64,000 nt of DNA from JBEVJC01 sp040510375. GTDB lineage: Bacteria; Bacteroidota; Bacteroidia; Chitinophagales; Chitinophagaceae. Each line of letters opens with the position of its first letter. Positions within the stretch are counted from its first letter, which is position 1. The notes beneath the pieces were generated by a model, which saw only the letters and a program-made list of their open reading frames with translations, was not told the origin of the DNA and made no database searches. The stretch spans positions 62,001 to 126,000 of the forward strand of contig JBEVJC010000033.1 in NCBI GenBank assembly GCA_040510375.1, given 5' to 3'. Below are positions 1 through 9,246 of the stretch, piece after piece. Made by a program: the position numbers and the translations under genes.

Positions 1-33
1 CAACGGTCAGTTGAAAATTTCATTGAAAGCAGT

Positions 34-1260
34 ATGAAAAATATTCTTTGCCTGTTTGTCTTGTATGGTATTATGATGCCGGTGGCTGCGCAGATAGATC
101 CCACGCTATTGCGCAGGGTACCCGTTGATACCGTAAAAAAAACCATGAACATGGATGCGGTATACAACCGGCCATTTGTGGCTGTTGGTAAATTACCCGT
201 ATCGATTGGCGGATATATGGAAGCCAACTGGCAGCGACTGGGAACCGATGGGATATCTGAAGGAAACCAGTTCCAGTTCCGGAGATTAACCCTTTTTATA
301 TCGTCCACCATTGGCCCGCGTCTTAAATTTTTAAGCGAGATAGAATTTGAAGATGGTGCGAAGGAAATAGCGATTGAATTTGCTGCTCTGGATATTGAAT
401 TGGATCCGCTGTTTAATCTCCGCGGTGGTATGATCCTGAATCCCATTGGAGCGTTTAACCAGAATCATGATGGTCCCAAATGGGAATTTGTAGACCGGCC
501 ATTTTCGGCTGTCCAACTTTTGCCGGATACCTGGAGTAATGCGGGTTTTGGAGTGTATGGGAAATACTATCGTAATAAATGGATGTTCGGGTATGAAGCG
601 TATGTATCCGGAAGTTTTGATAATTCCATCATTGACAACAAGGAGAACAAAACATTTCTTCCCGCAGCAAAACTGAACCCAGAACGGTTTGAGGAAATCA
701 ATAGCGGTCTGCCATTACTTACTGCAAAACTTGCGGCCCGGAATAATGATTTCGGGGAGATAGGTATTTCCTATATGGGAGGGGTTTATAATAAATTTGA
801 GGACGATGGCCTTCGTCTGGATAAACGCCGGAGGGTAGATGTACTGGCAGTGGATTTCAATAGTTCCCTCCCGCGATTTAACACCTTTTTCACTGGTGAA
901 TGGGCATGGGTGTTTGTAGATGTTCCAACCACATTCTCCCAGCAATATGGTAACCGTCAGCGTGGCGGCTTTGTGGATATAGTACAACCGGTGTTGAAGA
1001 AAAAAATGTTTAACTGGGATAAGGCAGTGCTGAACCTGGCTTGCCGGTTTGAATATGTTGACTGGAATGTTGGCAGGTTTCATAGTACCGGGGGAAAAAT
1101 TGCAGAAGATTTATGGAGTATTGTTCCCGCCATCAGTTTTCGTCCGGTCGGCCAGACAGTCCTCCGGCTGAATTACCGGATCCAGCGCCAGCAGGATCTG
1201 CTGGGTAATCCCCCTTCCCACACTGGTGGGTTCCAGTTTGGCATCAGTACCTATTTTTAA
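34..1260 (+). CDS. Outer-membrane porin (phosphate-selective porin O/P-like)
   Basis: A 408-residue protein with a cleavable signal peptide (MPVAAQ at about residues 15-20) and the alternating aromatic/polar strands of a large beta-barrel, ending in an aromatic residue (TYF) as expected for BAM-dependent outer-membrane proteins. The early GGYMEANWQRLG stretch and the FRRLTLFISSTIGPRLKFLSE pattern resemble OprO/OprP-type porins, which form passive channels for small anions or solutes. The substrate cannot be told. The gene begins 33 bases into the window, so its promoter and upstream partners are not visible. It is separated from the methyltransferase by about 250 bases, so co-transcription is doubtful. 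Barrel identity is fairly sure; the family assignment is less so. Confidence 0.7.
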   Translation: MKNILCLFVLYGIMMPVAAQIDPTLLRRVPVDTVKKTMNMDAVYNRPFVAVGKLPVSIGGYMEANWQRLGTDGISEGNQFQFRRLTLFISSTIGPRLKFLSEIEFEDGAKEIAIEFAALDIELDPLFNLRGGMILNPIGAFNQNHDGPKWEFVDRPFSAVQLLPDTWSNAGFGVYGKYYRNKWMFGYEAYVSGSFDNSIIDNKENKTFLPAAKLNPERFEEINSGLPLLTAKLAARNNDFGEIGISYMGGVYNKFEDDGLRLDKRRRVDVLAVDFNSSLPRFNTFFTGEWAWVFVDVPTTFSQQYGNRQRGGFVDIVQPVLKKKMFNWDKAVLNLACRFEYVDWNVGRFHSTGGKIAEDLWSIVPAISFRPVGQTVLRLNYRIQRQQDLLGNPPSHTGGFQFGISTYF

Positions 1261-1509
1261 TACCGGAACATTCCGCCTTCCTGTTTTTAATATAACTGAA
1301 CTATATCGAATTGAGAGGATTCTTCTCATTTTGATATCGTTTGTTTTTACGGGATCGTTGTATTCCAAACCACTGATCCCTGAAATCCTTTCACATCACA
1401 GGTTTTGGAGTTTTCCAAATTAAACACTCGCGGGGTACAGCATTTGTAATTGTGAGGAACGTTATTTACCGGAGGGTCTTCCGGAATTCGTTAACAAATA
1501 ATTCAACAA

Positions 1510-2247
1510 ATGGAATCAGATCATTATAAGGTCCTGTCGGCTAAGTACGATGAATATTACCGGTACTCGGATGAGTACATTGATTATTTCACCCAAAAAA
1601 TTATCCAGCAACTTCCGGTAAACGACAACGAAGCGGTAGTGGAGATTGGGGCAGGAACCTGTCTTTTTGCAGAAGAATTGATTCACCGGCGGCTTGATAT
1701 CGATATGATCTGCGTCGACAACAGCGACGATATGCTTCGCCGGAATACAAACCGGAACATCCGTAAGGTTTTCCAGGGTGCGGAAGAGTTTGTCAGGCAG
1801 AAGTGCAGGTACGACAGGGTTTATATGAAGGAGTTTATCCATCATATAGATGCAGGTTCCAGGCCCGACCTGTTCCGCGGCATTTATCGCCAGCTGAATC
1901 CGGGGGGCACAGTCCTGATACTTGTGGAGCCTCAGCGGCTGAATTACCCGCTTTTCGGTGAGGCACTGAGATTGTTCCAGAACAAACAGCCTTCAAGGGC
2001 CGATCTGATGGATGACCTGAAACACGCCGGGTTTTCTGCTTCTTTCGAAGTGATTTCTTTTCCAATCCGGGTTTCCAAGTCCGATTACCTGGACCGTGTG
2101 CGTAACAGGTATATGTCGGTACTGGAAAAATTCAGCGATGCTGAATTAAAAAAAGGATTGGAAGAGATTGACAGGTTTTACCCCGGTGACCAAATTGAAT
2201 ACCTGGAGATTTTTTATAGTATCCGGGGCGTGAAAAATAAACAGTAA
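1510..2247 (+). CDS. Class I SAM-dependent methyltransferase
   Basis: A 245-residue soluble protein. Motif I (VVEIGAGT, about residues 43-50) begins the Rossmann-fold S-adenosylmethionine site, and the acidic loop IDMICVDNSDDML follows as motif II. The segment YMKEFIHHI then LNPGGTVLILVEP matches the motif III/post-II region of methyltransferase family 11/12/25. No substrate-specific signature is visible. It sits 15 bases upstream of the CorA gene, so the two are probably co-transcribed, but nothing in the chemistry links them. The preceding gap of about 250 bases has no clear gene or strong terminator. Confidence 0.75.
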   Translation: MESDHYKVLSAKYDEYYRYSDEYIDYFTQKIIQQLPVNDNEAVVEIGAGTCLFAEELIHRRLDIDMICVDNSDDMLRRNTNRNIRKVFQGAEEFVRQKCRYDRVYMKEFIHHIDAGSRPDLFRGIYRQLNPGGTVLILVEPQRLNYPLFGEALRLFQNKQPSRADLMDDLKHAGFSASFEVISFPIRVSKSDYLDRVRNRYMSVLEKFSDAELKKGLEEIDRFYPGDQIEYLEIFYSIRGVKNKQ

Positions 2248-2262
2248 AATAAGAGGGAGATT

Positions 2263-3207
2263 ATGAGGGTCTATTACCAGGATGAATGTGTGCTGAAGAA
2301 TGCCGAGGGTGCTGAATGTTTATCACAGGTTCCCTTTGAAAAAATATTCTGGATCGATCTGCAATTTTCCACTTCCGAAGAACGAACCATCCTGGAAGGA
2401 ATGTTTAAGATCAATTTCCGGCAGCTTAAATCGGAGAATGCGCTGGAGAGTAATGCCAGGTTTTACGAATCCGACAACCTGGTCTTTATCAGTGCAAATT
2501 TTATAGCGCTCCAGGAAGGGCATTACGAGAGCACTCCCGTATTTCTTTACCTGATGGGTGAGATCCTGATCACTGAGCGTAATGCGGATCTTGTTTCATT
2601 TACCGAGACCATTAAAAAAATCAGGCGGAACCCCAAGGGTTTCACCAACGGGAGTGATGTGCTGGGCGCCATCCTTGAAACCAAATATGATGTGGACGCA
2701 GATTTTGTTGATCATATTGCAAAGGATATTGCCACAGTAGGCCGGTCGCTTTCGTTAAAGGAAACTGATGAAATTGAAAGGATGTTATTAAAGATTAATG
2801 GCTACCAGGAGGCAACAACACTTTCACGTGATAGTTTTATCGATAAACACCGGGTTGCTTCCGCACTACTGAAGAGTAATGGGTTTAAAAATAAGGAACG
2901 CCTGAAGATCCTGATGAAGGATATAACAACCATGCTGGAGAATACCTCTTTCATCCTGGTACGACTGGAGTATTTACAAAACACGATCCTTGGCCTGATC
3001 AATATTGCCCAGAACAAAACCATAAAAATATTCACTATCGTTGCGGTGGTCTTTATGCCGCCAACCCTGATCGCAAGTATCTATGGAATGAACTTTAAAA
3101 TTATTCCGGAACTCAGCTGGAGTTTCGGGTATCCACTGGCGCTGATTTTAATTGTCGGTTCCTCCATGCTGACTCTTTTAGTCTTTAAGAAGAAGAGATG
3201 GTTATGA
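2263..3207 (+). CDS. corA: CorA-family divalent cation (Mg2+/Co2+) channel
   Basis: A 314-residue protein with the CorA layout: a soluble alpha/beta N-terminal funnel domain, a long helical stalk (about residues 150-240), and two C-terminal membrane helices. The signature GMN loop is present as YGMNF at residues 274-278, between TM1 (IFTIVAVVFMPPTLIASIY) and TM2, followed by a basic C-terminus (KKKRWL). CorA proteins form pentameric Mg2+ influx channels in the inner membrane. The gene follows the methyltransferase by 15 bases, and a strong terminator hairpin lies 60 bases downstream, so this two-gene unit ends here. Confidence 0.88.
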   Translation: MRVYYQDECVLKNAEGAECLSQVPFEKIFWIDLQFSTSEERTILEGMFKINFRQLKSENALESNARFYESDNLVFISANFIALQEGHYESTPVFLYLMGEILITERNADLVSFTETIKKIRRNPKGFTNGSDVLGAILETKYDVDADFVDHIAKDIATVGRSLSLKETDEIERMLLKINGYQEATTLSRDSFIDKHRVASALLKSNGFKNKERLKILMKDITTMLENTSFILVRLEYLQNTILGLINIAQNKTIKIFTIVAVVFMPPTLIASIYGMNFKIIPELSWSFGYPLALILIVGSSMLTLLVFKKKRWL

Positions 3208-3266
3208 AGGAGTAAGTCCCGAAATATCGCTAAACCGATGATGAATAGTCGCCAAAATGATAGACC

Positions 3267-3296
3267 ACCTTCTCAAATTGAGAAGGTTTTTTATTT
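3267..3296 (+). terminator. Rho-independent terminator after corA
   Basis: A perfect inverted repeat, ACCTTCTCAA then TTGAGAAGGT (3267-3287), is followed at once by a run of T's (3287-3292). The stem is about 9-10 bp with a minimal loop. It separates the corA unit from the kdp locus. Confidence 0.8.
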
Positions 3297-3418
3297 CAGG
3301 ACAGCCATTTTAACTTTTTTGATTTTGATGAAAGCATTGCCTGTTAATGGTTTAGGGGTCACCGTTGTATCAATGACATTCCGGGTACACGATTTGGAGG
3401 ATCACCAAAAATTAAAAA

Positions 3419-3502
3419 ATGCTACCTGTAATCCTCATTCTTTCCGGACTCATTTGTTTCTGGATATTTTTTAAAGCTATTGACTGGTTCGAAAAAATTT
3501 AA
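3419..3502 (+). CDS. Small single-pass membrane protein preceding kdpF
   Basis: An ATG-initiated reading frame of 27 residues that begins MLPVILILSGLICFW and ends AIDWFEKI. It has one hydrophobic helix and a short charged tail, and stops 4 bases before kdpF. GGAGG lies about 18 bases upstream, farther than ideal. I recall similar tiny ORFs with a C-terminal 'FEKI/FDKI'-like ending upstream of kdpF in other Bacteroidota, but could not check this. It could be an extra small subunit that stabilises the Kdp complex. A longer overlapping frame (3238-3474) has no protein-like character and I reject it. Confidence 0.5.
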   Translation: MLPVILILSGLICFWIFFKAIDWFEKI

Positions 3503-3506
3503 AGTT

Positions 3507-3587
3507 ATGATGAACGTCCTCTTCATTTTATCCATTGCCGTATTCGGCTATTTAATCTACGTGCTGATCAAACCCGAAAAATTCTAA
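3507..3587 (+). CDS. kdpF: KdpF, small stabilising subunit of the Kdp K+ pump
   Basis: A 26-residue peptide, M-M-N-V-L-F followed by a single hydrophobic helix and the tail YVLIKPEKF, lying 4 bases upstream of kdpA. KdpF of E. coli is a 29-residue single-helix peptide that stabilises KdpABC, with the typical pattern of a hydrophobic helix followed by a short polar tail with a conserved proline (YAL..PE.F). Position, size and tail all agree. Confidence 0.82.
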   Translation: MMNVLFILSIAVFGYLIYVLIKPEKF

Positions 3588-3591
3588 TTAT

Positions 3592-5307
3592 ATGACAGGC
3601 GAAATCACCGGGGTAGTACTAATGTTCCTCCTGACGGTACTACTGGCTTATCCCCTGGGTAAGTATATCTCCAAAGTTTTCCAGGGAGAAAAAACACTGA
3701 CCGATTTTATGAATCCGCTGGAGCGGTTCATCTACCGGATTTGTGGAATCAATGTTAAAGATACCATGACCTGGAAGCAGTTTCTCCGGTCAATGCTCAC
3801 CATAAATATGTTATGGCTGCTGTATGCATTTTTCCTGCTTTTATTCCAGGATAAACTGCCTTTAAATCCGGATGGCAATCCGGCACAGACGCCGGACCTG
3901 GCATTTAATACCGCCATCAGTTTCCTGGTAAACTGCGATCTGCAGCACTATTCAGGTGAATCGGGATTAACCTATTTCACCCAGTTATTCGTGATAACCT
4001 TCCTGATGTTTGTCAGCGCCGCCACAGGGATTTCCGCTTTAATTGCGGTGCTCAATGGCCTTCGCGAAAAGACAACCCAGAATCTCGGAAACTTCTGGGT
4101 CATTTTTACAAAATCAATCACAAGGATCCTGTTGCCACTAAGTATTGTGACGGCGGTATTGCTGGCGTTTAATGGTACGCCCACCAGTTTTGATGGGAAA
4201 GACAGCATCGTGACGCTGCAGGGCGACAGTGTACAGGTTTCGAGAGGACCCGCAGCAGCAATGATCGCTATCAAACATGTGGGCACCAATGGTGGCGGAT
4301 GGTTTGGTGTAAACTCGGCACACCCGCTGGAGAATCCGAATTATTTTACCAATATGCTGGAGATGTTCATGCAGATGATCGTTCCGCTTGCGTTGATCTT
4401 CGCACTTGGATTCTACCTGAAACGCCGAAAGCTGGCAAGGGTGATATTCGGGGTGATGACGATCGGGACCTTACTCCTGCTGATTCCCACCATCGTCACG
4501 GAGGTCAGTGGTAATCCGGCTATCTCGCGGCTAGGTGTATCACAAGTCACCGGTGCCATGGAAGGGAAGGAAGTCCGTTTTGGTCCCGCAGCATCTGCTT
4601 ACTGGAGTATTGTTACAACCGTTATCTCTACCGGATCGGTAAACTCAATGCACGACAGCTCCATGGCAGCTTCAGGATTAATGGAGATGCTTGGTATGAT
4701 GATCAACGCATTTTATGGAGGATGCGGAGTCGGGATACTGAATTACCTTATCTATATTATAATAGCAGTGTTTATTTCGGGGTTGATGGTAGGCCGGACT
4801 CCGGAATTCATGGGACATAAAGTGGAAGCAAGGGAAGTAAAGATTGCAGCCCTGGTAACTTTATTGTCGGCCTTCCTGATCAAGGCATTTACTGCACTGG
4901 CAGCCTTCATGGTGGTGCACCATCCCCAGATCGGATGGGCAGTCCAGCCTGCCAACTGGCTCAATAACCCGTCCTATCACGGTTTCTCGGAAATGTTGTA
5001 CGAGTATACCTCGGCCAATGCCAATAACGGTAGTGGTTTTGAAGGACTGGGCGACAATAATATTTTCTGGAATGTAACCACGGGTTTTGTATTAATACTG
5101 GCCAGGTTCCTGCCCATTATTGCACCGGTAGCGATCGTCGGACTGATGGCGAACAAGAAGTTTATTCCGGATTCACCCGGTACGCTGCGCACCGATTCCT
5201 GGACATTCGGAATGATGACATTGGCCGTCATTATCGTAGTCAATGCATTGTCGTACTTCCCTGCACTTGCACTGGGTCCGATCGCTGAATATTTTTCCTT
5301 AAAATAA
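3592..5307 (+). CDS. kdpA: KdpA, K+-translocating channel subunit
   Basis: A 571-residue polytopic inner-membrane protein, the expected length for KdpA. It belongs to the superfamily of K+ transporters with four pore-loop repeats. The filter segments are visible in order: NCDLQHYSGESGLTY, KHVGTNGGGWFG, TVISTGSVNSMHDS and GSGFEGLGDNN. KdpA selects K+ from the periplasm, and the ion is then moved by the P-type ATPase subunit KdpB. It lies directly after kdpF and 15 bases before the probable kdpB ATG. Confidence 0.97.
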   Translation: MTGEITGVVLMFLLTVLLAYPLGKYISKVFQGEKTLTDFMNPLERFIYRICGINVKDTMTWKQFLRSMLTINMLWLLYAFFLLLFQDKLPLNPDGNPAQTPDLAFNTAISFLVNCDLQHYSGESGLTYFTQLFVITFLMFVSAATGISALIAVLNGLREKTTQNLGNFWVIFTKSITRILLPLSIVTAVLLAFNGTPTSFDGKDSIVTLQGDSVQVSRGPAAAMIAIKHVGTNGGGWFGVNSAHPLENPNYFTNMLEMFMQMIVPLALIFALGFYLKRRKLARVIFGVMTIGTLLLLIPTIVTEVSGNPAISRLGVSQVTGAMEGKEVRFGPAASAYWSIVTTVISTGSVNSMHDSSMAASGLMEMLGMMINAFYGGCGVGILNYLIYIIIAVFISGLMVGRTPEFMGHKVEAREVKIAALVTLLSAFLIKAFTALAAFMVVHHPQIGWAVQPANWLNNPSYHGFSEMLYEYTSANANNGSGFEGLGDNNIFWNVTTGFVLILARFLPIIAPVAIVGLMANKKFIPDSPGTLRTDSWTFGMMTLAVIIVVNALSYFPALALGPIAEYFSLK

Positions 5308-5322
5308 TTGAATCCTAATATC

Positions 5323-7377
5323 ATGTCACAAAGAAAACGAGATATAAAATTATTTGATCCAACACTGCTGGGAACCGCCATCCGTCAGTCTTTCGTCAAA
5401 CTGAACCCCCGGGCAATGATTAAAAACCCGGTGATGTTTACCGTTGAGATCGGAACGGCGGTGATGCTGGCAGTAGTGATCTACCAGTTGATAACCGGTG
5501 ATCTTGCCGAAGGACAGCTCTGGTATAATATCACCATTTTTGCGATCCTGTTCCTCACCGTATTGTTTGCCAATTTTGCCGAAGCACTGGCTGAAGCGAG
5601 AGGCAAGGCACAGGCAGAAAGCCTTCGTCGTACCAGGGAAGAAACACCTGCAAAAAAACTGACCACTAATGGTAATAGCTATAAAGGTGAAATTACAATT
5701 GTAGCATCTTCCGCGTTAAAAATGGGTGAGTTATTCGTATGTGAAACAGGTGATATCATTCCAATTGACGGAGAAATTGTAGAAGGTATTGCCACCATCG
5801 ATGAGTCGGCCATTACGGGTGAGTCGGCCCCGGTGATCCGCGAATCAGGTGGTGATAAATCATCTGTTACCGGTGGTACAAAGGTACTCAGCGACCGGAT
5901 CGTGGTGAAAGTAACTACCCAGCCCGGCGAATCATTCCTTGATAAAATGATTGCGCTGGTGGAAGGTGCTTCCCGTCAGAAAACGCCAAACGAAATTGCG
6001 TTGACCATCCTGCTTGCTGCATTCACGCTGATCTTTATAATTGTCTGCGTTACTTTAAAACCTTTCGCAGACTATGCAAATACGCCGATCACCATCGCCG
6101 CATTTATATCACTGTTTGTATGCCTGATCCCTACTACTATCGGTGGATTGCTTTCAGCAATCGGGATCGCGGGTATGGACCGCGCCCTCCGGGCAAATGT
6201 GATTGCCAAGAGTGGTAAGGCTGTTGAAACAGCAGGGGATATCGATGTGTTGCTGCTTGATAAAACAGGAACCATTACCATCGGTAACCGGAAGGCAACC
6301 AATTTTTATCCCGCACCCGGTATTGATGAAAAAGAATTTATTGGTTATACGGCGCTGAGTTCATTGTCGGACGAAACACCTGAAGGCAGGTCGATTATTG
6401 AACTGGCCAACCAGAAAGGTGTTACCAGCAGACCTGAAGCGGGAATGGAATTTATCAGTTTCTCTGCTGAAACAAGAAGCAGTGGAGTGAAGACCGCATC
6501 AGGTACCGATATCCGTAAAGGAGCATTTGATGCCATTCGTAACATGGCGGTAAAAGCCGGATATCGTGTGCCAGCTGAAACCGAATCACAGGTAGAAAAG
6601 ATCTCCAGCAATGGTGGTACGCCACTGGTAGTAGCCGTGAATAACCAGATCAAGGGAGTAATTGAACTGCAGGATATCATCAAACCCGGCATCCAGGAAC
6701 GTTTTGAACGGTTGCGTAAAATGGGTGTGAAGACCGTAATGGTTACCGGTGATAACCCGCTTACTGCAAAATATATTGCAGAGAAAGCAGGTGTGGATGA
6801 TTTCATTGCAGAAGCAAAACCGGAAGACAAGATGAACTATATCCGCAAGGAACAGGCATCCGGTAAACTGGTGGCCATGATGGGCGATGGTACCAATGAT
6901 GCGCCAGCCCTGGCCCAGGCCGATGTAGGCGTGGCCATGAACAGCGGAACGCAGGCAGCGAAGGAAGCTGGTAATATGGTTGACCTGGATAATGATCCAA
7001 CCAAACTTATCGAGATTGTGGAGATTGGTAAACAGTTACTGATCACCCGCGGCACACTGACCACGTTTTCGATCGCAAATGATGTGGCTAAATATTTTGC
7101 CATCGTACCGGCCTTGTTTATTGCATCTATCCCCGCATTGCAGGCGCTCAATATAATGGGTCTGGCCAGTCCGCAATCGGCCATACTTTCTGCCGTAATC
7201 TTTAATGCCATCATCATTCCCCTGCTGATCCCATTGGCTTTAAAAGGTGTGGCGTATAAACCAATCGGTGCTTCAGCCCTGTTAAGGAGAAACCTGTTGA
7301 TCTATGGGCTGGGCGGGATAATCGTTCCATTTATCGGGATCAAGTTGATCGATATGGTGCTGGGTGTGTTTATGTAA
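5323..7377 (+). CDS. kdpB: KdpB, P-type ATPase subunit of the Kdp K+ pump
   Basis: A 684-residue P-type ATPase. The phosphorylated aspartate is D313 in DKTGT, the A-domain TGES motif is at 165-168 (its serine is the inhibitory phosphorylation site known in E. coli KdpB), and the hinge motif GDGTNDAPA is present. I chose the ATG at 5323 (MSQRKRD...). A TTG at 5308 is also in frame but abuts the kdpA stop and would add five residues of no typical character. KdpB couples ATP hydrolysis to K+ uptake under K+ limitation. Confidence 0.96.
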   Translation: MSQRKRDIKLFDPTLLGTAIRQSFVKLNPRAMIKNPVMFTVEIGTAVMLAVVIYQLITGDLAEGQLWYNITIFAILFLTVLFANFAEALAEARGKAQAESLRRTREETPAKKLTTNGNSYKGEITIVASSALKMGELFVCETGDIIPIDGEIVEGIATIDESAITGESAPVIRESGGDKSSVTGGTKVLSDRIVVKVTTQPGESFLDKMIALVEGASRQKTPNEIALTILLAAFTLIFIIVCVTLKPFADYANTPITIAAFISLFVCLIPTTIGGLLSAIGIAGMDRALRANVIAKSGKAVETAGDIDVLLLDKTGTITIGNRKATNFYPAPGIDEKEFIGYTALSSLSDETPEGRSIIELANQKGVTSRPEAGMEFISFSAETRSSGVKTASGTDIRKGAFDAIRNMAVKAGYRVPAETESQVEKISSNGGTPLVVAVNNQIKGVIELQDIIKPGIQERFERLRKMGVKTVMVTGDNPLTAKYIAEKAGVDDFIAEAKPEDKMNYIRKEQASGKLVAMMGDGTNDAPALAQADVGVAMNSGTQAAKEAGNMVDLDNDPTKLIEIVEIGKQLLITRGTLTTFSIANDVAKYFAIVPALFIASIPALQALNIMGLASPQSAILSAVIFNAIIIPLLIPLALKGVAYKPIGASALLRRNLLIYGLGGIIVPFIGIKLIDMVLGVFM

Positions 7378-7395
7378 AAAAATAAAAAAAGAAAA

Positions 7396-7956
7396 ATGAA
7401 AAAGAATATATCAGTATCAGTTAGGATGACCATTGTGATGATAGTTCTCTGCGCGGGAATATTTCCACTGATCGTTGCTGCCATCGGCACATTGACGAAG
7501 GGCAGGGGAAAGGGTGAAACAGTTTCCGTGGATGGAAAGGTAGTGGGCTATGCAAATATTGGTCAGAAGTTTACAGAGGATAAATATTTCTGGGGCAGGC
7601 CTTCGGCGGTGGACTACAATGCAGCCGGTTCAGCCGGTTCAAATAAAGGTCCATCCAACCCGGATTATTTAAAAGTAGTGTCCGACCGGATCGACAGTTT
7701 CCTGGTGCATAATCCGGGAGTAAGCAAGGAAGAAATCCCTGCTGATCTCGTTACTGCTTCTGGTAGCGGTCTCGACCCGGATATCTCACCGGCAGCAGCC
7801 TATATCCAGGTAAAAAGGGTAGCAGCTGTAAGGCATCTCGATGAAAATGCTGTGCGGGAGCTGGTTACCAGGCAGGTTGAAAAGCCGCTGGCAGGTATTC
7901 TCGGTCCATCCAAAGTAAACGTACTGAAACTGAATATTGCGCTTGATAATCTTTAA
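7396..7956 (+). CDS. kdpC: KdpC, accessory subunit of the Kdp K+ pump
   Basis: A 186-residue protein with one N-terminal membrane helix (about residues 9-28) and a periplasmic domain. The family blocks are visible: GQKFTEDKYFWGRPSAVDYN, the AAGSAGSNKGPSNPDYL stretch, and the C-terminal GLDPDISPAAAYIQVKRVA. KdpC is thought to act as a periplasmic filter that raises apparent K+ affinity of KdpFABC. It follows kdpB by 18 bases and precedes a porin by 18 bases, all one transcription unit. Confidence 0.95.
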   Translation: MKKNISVSVRMTIVMIVLCAGIFPLIVAAIGTLTKGRGKGETVSVDGKVVGYANIGQKFTEDKYFWGRPSAVDYNAAGSAGSNKGPSNPDYLKVVSDRIDSFLVHNPGVSKEEIPADLVTASGSGLDPDISPAAAYIQVKRVAAVRHLDENAVRELVTRQVEKPLAGILGPSKVNVLKLNIALDNL

Positions 7957-7974
7957 CAATGAAAAAAGAATGGT

Positions 7975-9060
7975 ATGAAGAAAGCATTATTCACGGGCAT
8001 TCCCCTTGCATTGGCGCTTACGTCGAACGCCCAGGACACCACAGCAGTAACTGGCTCACCGGTTACATTCAGCGCCTATGTTGAAGGATATTATAGTTAT
8101 GATTTTAACAAACCGCCGGATCATAACCGTCCCGCGTTTTTGTTCAATTATAACCGTTCCAATGAGTTCAATGTAAACCTCGCGTTTGTACGGGCCTCCT
8201 ATAACAAGGAACGGGTAAGGGCCACTTTTGCCATAGCCGCGGGAACCTACATGAACGCCAATTATTCGGCAGAACCGGGAGTGATAAAAAATATTTATGA
8301 AGCTGACGCCGGTTATAAGTTAAGCAATAAACGGAACCTCTGGCTGGATATCGGCATCCTTCCTTCGCATATCGGATGGGAAAGTGCCGTCGGTAAGGAT
8401 AACTGGACACTCACCAGGAGTATCGTGGCTGAGAACTCTCCCTATTATGAAGGAGGTGCGCGGCTGACATATACTACCGACAATGGGAAGATTGCTGTCA
8501 GTGCACTTGCCCTGAATGGATGGCAGCGTATTACCCGTGTCAATGGCAATTCATTGATGAGCTGGGGTACGCAGTTGCTTGTAAAACCATCGGATAAAGT
8601 GACGCTTAATTACAGCACCTTCCTGGGAACCGATAGTCCGGATAGCACAAGACGCTGGCGGTTCTATCATGATATTTACGGGATCATCCAGTTTTCCGAA
8701 AAAATCGGATTGACTGCCGGGTTTGATATCGGTACCGAACAGGTGCGCAAAAGAAGCAGCGATCACAATGTCTGGTATAGCCCTGTTGTTATAGTGCGGT
8801 ATACTCCTGTTCCCAAATGGGCAATCGCTGCACGCGGTGAATATTTCAATGACAAGGACCAGGTTATTGTTGTTACCGGAACACAACATGGATTCCGGAC
8901 TTCAGGTGTTTCGTTAAACCTGGACTACCTGCCCACCAGTAATATCGCACTTCGGGTAGAGGGCAGGACTTTTCACAGCAAGGATGATATTTTTTTAAAG
9001 GACGAGCGGCCCAGGAGAAACGATACGGCGGTAACATTTTCCGTTGCTGTCGCTTTTTAG
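7975..9060 (+). CDS. Kdp-linked outer-membrane beta-barrel porin (OmpL-like, bbp2 type)
   Basis: A 361-residue protein with a short signal peptide ending near TSNAQ and a barrel ending in AVAF. The early VTFSAYVEGYYSYDFNKP motif and the later DIGILPSHIGWESAVGKDNWTLTRS block are typical of the putative beta-barrel porin-2 (OmpL-like) family. It starts 18 bases after kdpC, so it is very probably co-expressed with the pump; the likely role is a K+-permissive outer-membrane pore used when K+ is scarce. That function is inferred from position only. About 185 bases without a gene follow. Confidence 0.78.
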   Translation: MKKALFTGIPLALALTSNAQDTTAVTGSPVTFSAYVEGYYSYDFNKPPDHNRPAFLFNYNRSNEFNVNLAFVRASYNKERVRATFAIAAGTYMNANYSAEPGVIKNIYEADAGYKLSNKRNLWLDIGILPSHIGWESAVGKDNWTLTRSIVAENSPYYEGGARLTYTTDNGKIAVSALALNGWQRITRVNGNSLMSWGTQLLVKPSDKVTLNYSTFLGTDSPDSTRRWRFYHDIYGIIQFSEKIGLTAGFDIGTEQVRKRSSDHNVWYSPVVIVRYTPVPKWAIAARGEYFNDKDQVIVVTGTQHGFRTSGVSLNLDYLPTSNIALRVEGRTFHSKDDIFLKDERPRRNDTAVTFSVAVAF

Positions 9061-9246
9061 TTTAACAGGCTTCTCAATATGATAAGGTGTTTATCGAAAT
9101 GAATACAAATTTTACACAGTTTATAATCGATTGAATTGCAAATTATTGATCTTTAATGTTTTACGGATTGTTTTTGAGTGTGCGAAATCGGGATCGTGGT
9201 TTGGATAGTTTGTAGGAATCAAATTCAGGAATTAAATTAAAAAGCC
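9061..9246 (+). promoter_or_regulatory. AT-rich gap, probable internal promoter of the kdp regulatory genes
   Basis: This 186-base gap splits the structural kdpFABC-porin genes from the downstream unknown/GNAT/kdpD/kinase genes. It is visibly AT-rich and contains TAGTTTG at 9206-9212, a near match to the Bacteroidota -7 box, 34 bases before the next ATG. No terminator hairpin is evident, so read-through from kdp is also possible. Confidence 0.35.

Noticed and set aside
3238..3474. A 78-residue frame before kdpF
   Set aside because: It runs through the corA terminator and overlaps the better small membrane ORF; its translation looks random.
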